A stretch of 14,178 bases of DNA from JBNKFQ01 sp050289385 (GTDB lineage: Bacteria; Pseudomonadota; Gammaproteobacteria; Pseudomonadales; Porticoccaceae), in the NCBI GenBank assembly GCA_050289385.1, contig JBNKFQ010000172.1, forward strand, positions 1-14,178, given 5' to 3'. Made by a program: the position numbers and the translations under genes. Below the pieces are notes generated by a model that saw nothing but the letters and a program-made list of their open reading frames with translations, did not search any database and was not told where the DNA came from. This document shows, piece after piece, positions 5,819-12,077 of this stretch (positions are counted from its first letter, which is position 1; the number at the start of each line of letters is the position of its first letter).

Positions 5819-6798
5819 ACCAGGCCCTCAAGCCGATCGTCGGTCTGTTGACACCAGCGGACAACCGTCAAGTTGACATATCAGACGACCCCGCGAATAA
5901 CTACATCTTGAGTTTGAGGTCGGCGAATAGCCGTAAGACACAGGCCAGCGTAGTAAACGGCATCCTGCGCCGGTTGGGGTATCGGGATATCTCGAAAGTG
6001 TCCTGGGCCGAGGTGTTGACTGATCGTGTCCTCCACCGTTTGTTGATCTTGATGGCGGAGGAAGGCATGTCAAAAAGCACTCGTAACGGCACGCTTTCGG
6101 CGTTTCGTGGTATGGCGCGATTCGCCTATCAAGCCCACCTAATTGACGACCGACAACTTGATGCCCTTAGACGAGTGCGTGCCTTCGCCATCGAGCCGCA
6201 CCACGACCGCCCTCTTCTCAAACCCGAGGATGTTCGGTTTCTGATCGATTACTGTGTCGAGCATGTTAAAAAAGGAGGTGTGCGAGACGCTGCCCTGATG
6301 GCCCTGGCCTTTGGTACTGCGATGCGGGTCAGCGAATTGGCTGCACTACGGATTGACAACTTTTCGGCAGATTTGTCTTATGTCACATATTTCGGTAAAG
6401 GCGACAAACGGCAGGGAAAACCGGTGCCCCTCGATGCACAACAGCTTCTCAAGAATTGGCTTGAGGTTCGCACTGAAGCTGGCGCGGGTGGCAGTGGGTT
6501 TGTGTTTTTACCGATCAATCGTCACGGCAAGGTGGACGTAAAGAGGAGTCACGAACGTGGTATCAGTGCAAACAGTATCTATAAGATGCTGGTGCGATGG
6601 TGCACACGGGTGGACAGAGAACAGGTTCGGCCGCACGATTATCGGCGCGCGATATTTACCTGGTTGTTGGATCAGGGCCATGATCCGAGCTTTGTGGCGC
6701 AATGGGGCGGCCTCAGCAATGTTAAAACACTGGTAAAAAATTATGATTTGAATAAAGAAAAACGCAAACAGGATATCGCTAACCAAATTAAGTTTTAA
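5815..6798 (+). CDS. Tyrosine recombinase / integrase, TnpS-like (327 aa)
   Basis: It has the two-domain layout of phage-integrase family enzymes: an N-terminal core-binding SAM-like domain (about 25-125, with STRNGTLSAFRGMARFAY) and a catalytic domain (about 130-320). Visible catalytic residues are Arg171 in GTAMRVSELAALR, the beta-strand Lys in FGKGDKRQGKPVPL (K195 or K198), His274 and Arg277 in RPHDYRRA, and the nucleophile Tyr310 in KNYDLNKEK. The usual second His/Trp is unclear: the region reads QWGGLSNVKT, where Cre has GGWTN, so Leu300 seems to occupy that position with a Trp at 297. The start is fixed by coupling to the upstream gene; AGAGG lies 11-16 nt before it. Length is normal. 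The enzyme should cut and rejoin DNA at short inverted-arm sites; candidate arms lie at 4558-4648. Confidence 0.88.
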   Translation: MNQALKPIVGLLTPADNRQVDISDDPANNYILSLRSANSRKTQASVVNGILRRLGYRDISKVSWAEVLTDRVLHRLLILMAEEGMSKSTRNGTLSAFRGMARFAYQAHLIDDRQLDALRRVRAFAIEPHHDRPLLKPEDVRFLIDYCVEHVKKGGVRDAALMALAFGTAMRVSELAALRIDNFSADLSYVTYFGKGDKRQGKPVPLDAQQLLKNWLEVRTEAGAGGSGFVFLPINRHGKVDVKRSHERGISANSIYKMLVRWCTRVDREQVRPHDYRRAIFTWLLDQGHDPSFVAQWGGLSNVKTLVKNYDLNKEKRKQDIANQIKF

Positions 6799-6827
6799 AG
6801 ATGCTGAAAACTATGAGGAGATATGTA

Positions 6828-7250
6828 GTGACTAATCTTTTCACATTCGTAAACCAAGGCCAGAAACTGGAATCGACCAATTACTGGGACTCTGAACTCG
6901 CTAAGCGAGGATTTGTATTTTTATCCTGGAGTGCCGGGGCTGCAAGGCTGTTAGTGCCGGATAGCCAAAAGGCCGCTATACGCGACATGAGGGCGGCCAA
7001 GTATGTCATTGTGACACGAGGGAAATGGCAAGGCCGGGACGCCCTGGAGCTGTTGTTTGAAGATCGCAGTGACAGTCCCTATGCCATCCATCTGGTGACA
7101 GAACACACTGATCGGTTGATCCCGGAGCAGGAGCAAGGGGGCGGCTTTGTTGTCACGGTATGGACACGGGGCGGCCAAAAAGCCAGATTGCCTGGGAAAT
7201 ACCGGGTGGTCGAAAACTTGCCCTGTCTACAGGAGTGGATCGAGCAATGA
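6828..7250 (+). CDS. Unknown protein in the recombinase operon (140 aa)
   Basis: The GTG at 6828 is chosen because GAGGAG at 6815-6820 lies 7 nt before it; the in-frame ATG at 6801 has no site. The protein has no signal peptide or membrane segment, so it is cytoplasmic. It is a compact alpha/beta sequence: 'GFVFLSWSAGAARLLVP', 'AAKYVIVTRGKW', 'RDALELLFEDRSDSPYAIHL', 'DRLIPEQEQGGGFVVTVWTR', ending 'CLQEWIEQ'. The alternating pattern suggests a beta-rich single domain. I recall similar uncharacterised proteins beside KfrA-like/integrase gene pairs, but this is memory and cannot be checked here. It lies 29 nt after the recombinase and overlaps the next frame by 4 nt, so it belongs to the same operon and probably to the same mobile or recombination module. 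No catalytic motif is evident. Confidence 0.65.
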   Translation: MTNLFTFVNQGQKLESTNYWDSELAKRGFVFLSWSAGAARLLVPDSQKAAIRDMRAAKYVIVTRGKWQGRDALELLFEDRSDSPYAIHLVTEHTDRLIPEQEQGGGFVVTVWTRGGQKARLPGKYRVVENLPCLQEWIEQ

Positions 7251-7440
7251 TAGACAGTCGTCCCGCCCAACATTTGTCTGCTGCATCCAAGCTTTACCCC
7301 AAGGCTTGGGAACATATTTCAGCCATGCGCCAGGCCCGTGGCAAGGATTTACCAGAATGGCCTGCTTGGTGTTTTTACCCATGTCGGGGTTTTACTCTAT
7401 TGTAAGTGCGAACCAACATCAAAAAGAACGAGGAAAACAG
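7247..7440 (+). pseudogene. Broken 5' part of fourth operon gene (LPxWPxWCF protein)
   Basis: The ATG overlaps the preceding stop by 4 nt (ATGA), so this was the next gene of the operon. The first 42 codons read like a real protein (LYPKAWEHISAMRQARG, then LPEWPAWCF), after which the frame becomes PCRGFTLL and stops at 7405. Stepping back one base at the five-T run at 7372-7376 gives LPMSGFYSIVSANQ, a natural continuation of WCF. So one T appears to be missing, or ribosomes slip there. The corrected frame then runs into the ISL3 relic at about 7440, so the rest of the gene is gone. I interpret it as an inactivated, IS-truncated gene; programmed frameshifting is less likely because no downstream gene body survives. 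The function is unknown. Confidence 0.6.
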
Positions 7441-7441
7441 G

Positions 7442-8078
7442 ATGCAGCTGAAGACTATCCTTAATCGAGTCCAAAAGTTCAAGTCTTTTGTCTACACGTC
7501 GGCCCGCTGGATTAATGGCGTGAACGGTCCGATGATTGAGGCCGACCTCAGAGCGCGTTCGAACAGCCGGGCGGTTTGCTCGGGGTGTGGGCACCGAAGG
7601 CCCGGTTATGACAGGTTGCCGAGCCGCCGTTTTGAGTTCATCCCGTTGTGGGGGATCAAGGTGTTTTTCGTTTACGCGCCGCGCCGTGTCGATTGTCCAC
7701 GCTGTGGCGTCAAGGTGGAACAGATGCCCTGGTCGACCGGGAAGTATCCATTGACCAAGACCTATACAGAAATTCAGCAAGGCGCTTGATGAGGTGCGTG
7801 CCGGGGAAGCCAGGCAACTGCGGCAGGACGGTTATGAACCGGTCTTGACGAAGACCCGCTGGCCGCTGTTGAAACGACCGGAAAACCTGAGTCAGACACA
7901 GGAGAGCAAGTTGACCGACCTGCCGGGATATAACCTGAAATCGGTGCGCAGTTATTTGTTGAAGGAGGAGTTTCAGCAGTTCTGGACCTACGTATCGCCG
8001 TATTGGGCGGGCCAGTTTCTGGACAAGTGGTGTACTAAAACCATGCGTTCGAAAATTGAACCAATGAAGAGTGACTGA
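7442..8078 (+). pseudogene. ISL3-family transposase relic, internally deleted
   Basis: The first part (ATG at 7442, GAGGAA upstream) encodes the ISL3 N-terminus: MQLKTILNRVQKFKSFVY, then a zinc-finger region with CSGCG and CPRCG and the 'RRFEFIPLWGIKVFFVYAPRR' type core, to GKYPLTKTY. Near 7768 the frame changes and the sequence resumes with KFSKALDEVRAGEARQLR, then EPVLTKTRWPLLKRPENLS, ending QFLDKWCTKTMRSKIEPMK. This is the later part of the same transposase family. The intervening catalytic segment, expected to carry two of the three acidic residues, is missing, and the C-terminus is cut after IEPMK. It is therefore inactive. No terminal inverted repeats were recognised. Its insertion or decay removed the end of the preceding operon gene. 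Confidence 0.82.
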
Positions 8079-8131
8079 ATCTAATAATTCGGCCACTTAA
8101 GGACTTGATTGAATTGGTTATAAATTTGGAA

Positions 8132-8746
8132 TTAATGCGACAGTTGTTTACTCACCGGGCGATCTGGATCGTAAGGGAGAAAAACGCCCAGCACATAGCG
8201 TCCGTCTTTTAGTCGATCATAGCGCACCTGTCCCTCCCCATCCCCCGTACCCGTCATGGGTTGGTGATCGTACTTTCGGTTCATGTACTCTATCAATGGT
8301 GCCGGCGGGTCGACAAAAAATACCGCGCCCTGATCGCCGCCATTGTCCTCGACGCCAATTAACTTCAATCCGCCGACATGATAATTGAGTGTTTTTTGTT
8401 CGTTGGTTGCGATGTGAACCTGGTCGATCATGTTGGGAAAATGTAGCGACTGATAAGCATTTTTGTAGGACGGCGTGACGATGCCCTCGCCGAAAATAAT
8501 CAACTCAAGTGCGCCAAACGATTTTGGGACGACGGGTTCCAGGGCACCGGGTTTGGTGTGCGCCACGGGAACAGACAAGGTATTCGCGATCCGGTACCAG
8601 TGGTCCAGTACACGCTTGGAAAACTCGTATACAGTGACAGCCGACGCATCGTTTGCCGATGTTCCCGCCAACAACAGGTAACCGGTCAACGCGAACGACA
8701 ACGCGGTTACACTAAGCGCCTGTTTTACACCGTGTGATCCGTTCAT
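8132..8746 (-). CDS. Hypothetical exported protein (204 aa)
   Basis: I do not recognise this protein. It begins with an N-terminal signal sequence (positively charged start, hydrophobic LSVTALSFALTGYLLLAG at about 11-28, small residues before ANDASA), so periplasmic or surface location is likely; there is no lipobox cysteine. The mature part starts with a helix (VYEFSKRVLDHWYRIANTL), then mixed segments with PVVPKSFGALELIIFGEG and YHVGGLKLIGVEDNGG, and ends with a short strand-rich part (RYVLGVFLPYDP). It has no cysteines, which fits export. The ribosome site before the ATG at 8746 is weak. It is downstream of the nuclease-like gene on the same strand, but a rho-independent terminator separates them, so it probably has its own promoter between 8747 and 8803. 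Confidence 0.6.
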   Translation of the reverse strand: MNGSHGVKQALSVTALSFALTGYLLLAGTSANDASAVTVYEFSKRVLDHWYRIANTLSVPVAHTKPGALEPVVPKSFGALELIIFGEGIVTPSYKNAYQSLHFPNMIDQVHIATNEQKTLNYHVGGLKLIGVEDNGGDQGAVFFVDPPAPLIEYMNRKYDHQPMTGTGDGEGQVRYDRLKDGRYVLGVFLPYDPDRPVSKQLSH

Positions 8747-8803
8747 GGTATCGCTGAAACTCCATGTTGTGAAACAACAGTCAATTGCCTTACTGCTCAG
8801 TCC

Positions 8804-8830
8804 TAAAAAAATGCCGCTTTTACAGCGGCA
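8804..8830 (-). terminator. Rho-independent terminator (minus strand)
   Basis: A perfect 7-bp stem (TGCCGCT / AGCGGCA at 8812-8818 and 8824-8830) with a 5-nt loop is followed, on the minus strand, by seven T residues (8811-8805). It lies 78 bp beyond the stop of the nuclease-like gene and should end that transcript before the next minus-strand gene. Confidence 0.85.
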
Positions 8831-8908
8831 AAAGGCACCATTTGAACGAAAACGGGAAACTTATGGTGCTAAGGGGGCTATGCATACTTTTTCAGGGTGC
8901 GCCATTTG

Positions 8909-9496
8909 TCAGCATCCGGTGGTGGCGAGTCCGTGAACCTGCGTTTTCCATCGACCGACCCGTTGGCAGCGCGCGGTTCGTTCCAGTTGAACCAGAGGAG
9001 CAGCGCGGGACTGTGCGTGATCCACCCGATACCATCCTCGGGAAATCATCGCGTGATTGACGATGGTGTGGTTGTGTATGACGTAACCTTTCAATACGGG
9101 TTGGGTCCAGTCGACAATCTCCAGGCTGACTACCTTGTCTTTCAACCAGTGCCGCAGTCGCCAACAGGCGTTTTTCACACGCGCCGATAGAGTTTTGTCG
9201 CGGTCGTCGCGAGGCGACCTGTTGGAGTGATCACATGTTTGACCGCGTTCCGGCCCAAAATCCACATCGGCCAATTCGATCCAGAGCCGGCGACGTTTGC
9301 CCTGTTGAGTGGTCTGTACCTGAAGGATGTTAGGGGCTGAGATCGCTGTTACCGTTCCCGCCAGGTTGACGTTTCTCAAATCGACAGGACCGGGCATTGA
9401 CCAACCCGGGGACGAAAAACTCAGAGCGACTACCGGCGCCCAGAGTGATCGGGAGATCCTGATTGGTGTAGAGCGGGTGATAGCCGATCTCCCCAT
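8909..9496 (-). CDS. Exported staphylococcal-nuclease-like protein, catalytic Arg missing (195 aa)
   Basis: ATG at 9496 is chosen because AAGGA lies 6 nt upstream; the frame extends further only through a poor TTG start. A basic N-terminus and hydrophobic stretch (LWAPVVALSFSSPGWS, 19-33) suggest export. The rest follows the SNase order: 'GTVTAISAPNILQV' (the V-x-DGDT strand, here without the acidic residues), 'ELADVDFGPERGQ' (family 'RLxGIDxPExGQ'), 'ACWRLRHWL' (helix), 'VVSLEIVDWTQPVLKGYVIHN', then 'IVNHAMISRGWYRV' and 'LERTARCQRVGRW'. By eye the Arg35 equivalent is Glu74 and the Arg87 equivalent is Val134, while Asp79 and Glu83 match D40 and E43. I infer a folded SNase-like protein with lost or altered nuclease activity. 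It has its own terminator downstream and is divergent from modB. Confidence 0.66.
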   Translation of the reverse strand: MGRSAITRSTPIRISRSLWAPVVALSFSSPGWSMPGPVDLRNVNLAGTVTAISAPNILQVQTTQQGKRRRLWIELADVDFGPERGQTCDHSNRSPRDDRDKTLSARVKNACWRLRHWLKDKVVSLEIVDWTQPVLKGYVIHNHTIVNHAMISRGWYRVDHAQSRAAPLVQLERTARCQRVGRWKTQVHGLATTGC

Positions 9497-9653
9497 GTCG
9501 AGTCCTTGCCGTTGACGTTTGAACCGACAGTAACGAAGTGTCAACCTCGAAGACAACTAAAAATGATCGATTTCGGCAGTTTTATGGCTGTGTGCCAAAA
9601 CAGCAGCGCCAATTCAGGTTTGACGGCGACGGCGACAGGTGAATAATACCGCC

Positions 9654-10349
9654 ATGGAATTTTCTGACGCCGACCTCACAGCCATCTGGCTGACACTGCG
9701 CCTCGCCGGTGTCGTCACGGCGTTGTTGCTGTTGGTCGGAACCCCTTTGGCCTGGTGGCTGGCGCGCACGCAGTCCCGGTGGAAAGGCCCAGTCGGGGCG
9801 GTAGTCGCCCTGCCACTGGTTCTGCCTCCCACTGTATTGGGGTTTTATTTGCTGTTGGCCATGGGGCCTCATGGCGCTGTGGGCCAGCTGACCCAGGCGC
9901 TGGGGATCGGCACCCTGCCATTTACCTTTTGGGGGCTGGTGGTGGGGTCGGTGTTTTACTCCATGCCGTTTGTGATCCAACCGATCCAGAATGCGATGGA
10001 GGCACTTGGGGACCGACCACTGGAGGTGGCCGCCACCCTGCGCGCTGGCCCCTGGGACCGGTTTTTTACCGTGGCGTTGCCGTTGGCAAAACCCGGGTTT
10101 ATCAGCGCAGCGGTGTTGGGTTTTGCACATACGGTCGGTGAATTTGGTGTGGTGCTGATGATTGGCGGCAACATCCCTGGCGAGACTCAGGTGGTCTCGG
10201 TGCGGATTTACGATCACGTCGAGGCCCTGGCCTATGATCGTGCGCATTGGTTGTCGGGAGGCATGGTACTTTTTTCCTTCCTGACGCTGATGTGCCTGTA
10301 TACCCTGCAGCGGCGTCGCAAGGCGGCTGGTTTGCGTTATGGGGTGTGA
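9654..10349 (+). CDS. modB: Molybdate ABC transporter permease ModB (231 aa)
   Basis: ModB forms the membrane channel of the ModABC molybdate importer, as a homodimer in the inner membrane. About five membrane segments are visible (10-32, 46-70, 90-108, 148-172, 200-217). The EAA cytoplasmic loop that docks to the ATPase is clear: EVAATLRAGPWDRFFTVALPLAKPG (124-148). Typical ModB stretches are 'LPLVLPPTVLGFYLL' and 'HTVGEFGVVLMIGGNIPGETQ'. ATG at 9654 gives the usual ModB N-terminus and has AGGTGA upstream; GTG at 9639, five codons earlier, is the alternative. It is followed by modC after 6 nt. No modA gene for the periplasmic binding protein is present upstream or downstream, and no ModE-type operator was recognised in the 157-bp gap to the divergent gene. 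Confidence 0.95.
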   Translation: MEFSDADLTAIWLTLRLAGVVTALLLLVGTPLAWWLARTQSRWKGPVGAVVALPLVLPPTVLGFYLLLAMGPHGAVGQLTQALGIGTLPFTFWGLVVGSVFYSMPFVIQPIQNAMEALGDRPLEVAATLRAGPWDRFFTVALPLAKPGFISAAVLGFAHTVGEFGVVLMIGGNIPGETQVVSVRIYDHVEALAYDRAHWLSGGMVLFSFLTLMCLYTLQRRRKAAGLRYGV

Positions 10350-10355
10350 GGTCGC

Positions 10356-11441
10356 ATGACGTCGATTCGAGCGTGTTTCACTCTGCGGTACGCCGCGGAG
10401 AAAAACGGCTTTTCCCTCGATGTCGATCTCGATTTGTCCGGTCGCGGAGTAACGGGCATTTTTGGTCCCTCCGGTTCCGGCAAAACCACGTTGCTGCGCT
10501 GTATTGCCGGTTTGCAACGGGCGACACGGGGCCGGCTGACGGTAAACGGAGACGTTTGGCAAGATGCCTCGACGTTTTTACCAACGCACCAGCGACCGCT
10601 GGGATATGTGTTCCAAGAGTCGAGTCTGTTTCCCCACCTGACTGCGGAAGAGAATTTGCGTTACGCCGTCAAGCGCGCAGCGACACCCGGCCATCCCCTC
10701 GCGTTCGATCGGGCGGTATCCTTGTTGGGGCTGGATCAGATGCTGTCCCGCTATCCGCACCAACTGTCGGGCGGTGAGCGCCAGCGGGTGGCGATTGCCC
10801 GGGCGCTGCTGATCGGTCCCCGCCTGTTGTTGATGGACGAACCCCTGGCGTCGCTGGATCGGGCGCGCAAACAGGAATTTTTACCCTACCTGGAGCGGTT
10901 GCGCCGCGAACTGGACATACCGGTGCTGTATGTCAGCCATGCCGCCGACGAAATCGCTCGACTCAGCGATCACCTGGTGGTGTTGGAGTCGGGACGGGTA
11001 GTGGCCGATGGTCCACCCAATCAAGTGCTGACCCGCCTCGATGGCACTCTCCCGCTCGGCGAAGACGCCGGCGCTATTGTGGAGGTGACGGTGGTGGAGC
11101 GCGACAGTGACTGGCACCTGGCGCGGGTCGCCTTTCCCGGTGGCGAACTGTGGGTGCCGGACAGTGGTGATGCCCTGCATCAAAGCGTGCGTCTACGAAT
11201 ATTGGCGAAGGATGTCAGCCTGGCGTTGGTGCCCCACCGGGACACCAGTATTGTGAATGTATTGGCAGGTACGATCGATGCGATCGCCGACGATACCCGC
11301 CCGGCAATGTGCCTGGTGCGCGTGCGAGTGGGTGAATCAGTGTTGTTGGCCCGCGTTACCCGACGGTCGGTGGCTCAGTTACCCCTGAACGTTGGTCAAT
11401 CGGTGTGGGTTCAAATCAAGTCTGTGGCGATGGTTCGCTAA
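10356..11441 (+). CDS. modC: Molybdate ABC transporter ATPase ModC (361 aa)
   Basis: ModC hydrolyses ATP to drive molybdate (and tungstate) uptake through ModB. The ATPase domain has Walker A GPSGSGKTT (37-45), a Q-loop at Gln87 (YVFQESSLFPHL), signature LSGGERQRVAIARAL (137-151), Walker B LLLMDEPLASLD (157-168) and the switch histidine in VSHAADE (His195). The C-terminal part from about 295 (SIVNVLAGTIDAI to VWVQIKSVAMV) is a MOP/TOBE molybdate-binding domain, which separates ModC from generic ABC ATPases. Length is normal. The ATG at 10356 has GAGG upstream and follows modB by 6 nt, so the two form an operon. The last bases overlap the edge of an IS3-family orfB fragment on the opposite strand, showing that the DNA right after modC was rearranged while the gene itself stayed complete. 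Confidence 0.95.
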   Translation: MTSIRACFTLRYAAEKNGFSLDVDLDLSGRGVTGIFGPSGSGKTTLLRCIAGLQRATRGRLTVNGDVWQDASTFLPTHQRPLGYVFQESSLFPHLTAEENLRYAVKRAATPGHPLAFDRAVSLLGLDQMLSRYPHQLSGGERQRVAIARALLIGPRLLLMDEPLASLDRARKQEFLPYLERLRRELDIPVLYVSHAADEIARLSDHLVVLESGRVVADGPPNQVLTRLDGTLPLGEDAGAIVEVTVVERDSDWHLARVAFPGGELWVPDSGDALHQSVRLRILAKDVSLALVPHRDTSIVNVLAGTIDAIADDTRPAMCLVRVRVGESVLLARVTRRSVAQLPLNVGQSVWVQIKSVAMVR

Positions 11442-11510
11442 CACAAATCGCTGTGCAGCCGTTGGCTGTTGTATAACATCTCGATATAGTCAATCACATC
11501 TAGCCTCGTC
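11438..11510 (-). pseudogene. IS3-family orfB 3' fragment (left copy)
   Basis: Read on the minus strand, this fragment encodes RLDVIDYIEMLYNSQRLHS, the C-terminal motif of IS3-family transposase OrfB (family 'DvfdYIE.fYN..R.Hs'), then diverges to DLC and stops inside the end of modC. Positions 11450-11508 match 13412-13470 at 53 of 59 bases in the same orientation. The IS end itself is missing. It is a decayed remnant. Confidence 0.78.
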
Positions 11511-11792
11511 ACTACCCCGCTTCGCTTGCCAGCGACGAGGGCTTCGTACGCATCAACGCCCACGCCAGGTCTGCGACCTGTCCTGGTGGTTGAACAGACA
11601 GATCCGTTCGACCCATGGTTAAAGTGGAACCACCATGTGGCTGTATGCTGGCGGCCAAATATTTTACCGTACGTGACATATATCTGATCAAGCAAGCCAA
11701 TAACGTCATATTTGTCACGTACGGTAAATATTCATTGTCTTAACGGTGTTTGCATGTTATTTTTACCGTACGCTCGTTTTTTTGGACAGCTT
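11442..11792. other. Non-coding region between modC and hipB
   Basis: These 351 bp contain the left IS3 fragment (to about 11510), a GC-rich segment of unknown origin (11511-11660), and the hipB control region (11663-11772). A 7-bp inverted repeat (CCTCGTC 11504-11510, GACGAGG 11534-11540) sits at the fragment edge. A short minus-strand frame across 11512-11616 was not recognised as any gene. Confidence 0.5.
11663..11772 (+). promoter_or_regulatory. hipBA promoter with three evenly spaced operator-like motifs
   Basis: TTTACCGTACGTGACA at 11663-11678 has a perfect inverted copy at 11713-11728, and a shorter third copy (TTTACCGTACG) lies at 11762-11772. Their CGTACG centres are 50 and 49 bp apart, close to five helical turns. 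A candidate promoter (TTGTCT 11735-11740, extended -10 TG-T-TATTTT 11755-11763) lies between copies two and three, and copy three overlaps the -10 region. Multiple operators are known for HipB of E. coli; this motif is different, and the binding protein is inferred to be the adjacent HipB. Confidence 0.6.
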
Positions 11793-12077
11793 ATGGCTCA
11801 AGATCTGGTGCAATACGGGGCAATCCGATCCGCTGAGGATCTCGGCAAACTGGTGCGTGCTCACCGGAAACAGAGAAAGCTGACGCTGGAAACGATCTCG
11901 GGTCTGGGCAACCTGAGTACCCGCTTTTTATCCGAATTCGAGCGTGGTAAAGAAACTGCCGAATTGGGCAAAGTGCTAAAAGCGTTGCGCACCCTGGGGC
12001 TGGAAGTGGTCGTCCAGCCCCGCGGGCACACTCCATTAAAACCCCCATCCAAAAAAGAAGAAGGAAGCCATGCTTGA
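11793..12077 (+). CDS. hipB: HipB antitoxin, XRE family (94 aa)
   Basis: HipB binds and neutralises the HipA kinase and represses the hipBA operon. ATG at 11793 is chosen: it gives a typical HipB length, has GGA about 7 nt upstream, and starts after the third operator-like motif; longer in-frame starts would run through the operators. Residues 13-70 form a Cro/C1 helix-turn-helix: 'DLGKLVRAHRKQRKLTLETISGLGNLSTRFLSEFERGKETAELGKVLKALRTLGL', written here as domain extent, with the FERGK signature and the 'TLGLEVVVQPRG' strand that pairs in HipB dimers. The short lysine-rich tail (PSKKEEGS) resembles the flexible HipB C-terminus. It overlaps hipA by 8 nt. Confidence 0.87.
   Translation: MAQDLVQYGAIRSAEDLGKLVRAHRKQRKLTLETISGLGNLSTRFLSEFERGKETAELGKVLKALRTLGLEVVVQPRGHTPLKPPSKKEEGSHA

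Noticed and set aside
9582..10562. Long minus-strand frame of 326 codons
   Set aside because: It is fully antisense to modB and the start of modC, with low-complexity Q/H/P/R-rich composition typical of a shadow frame.
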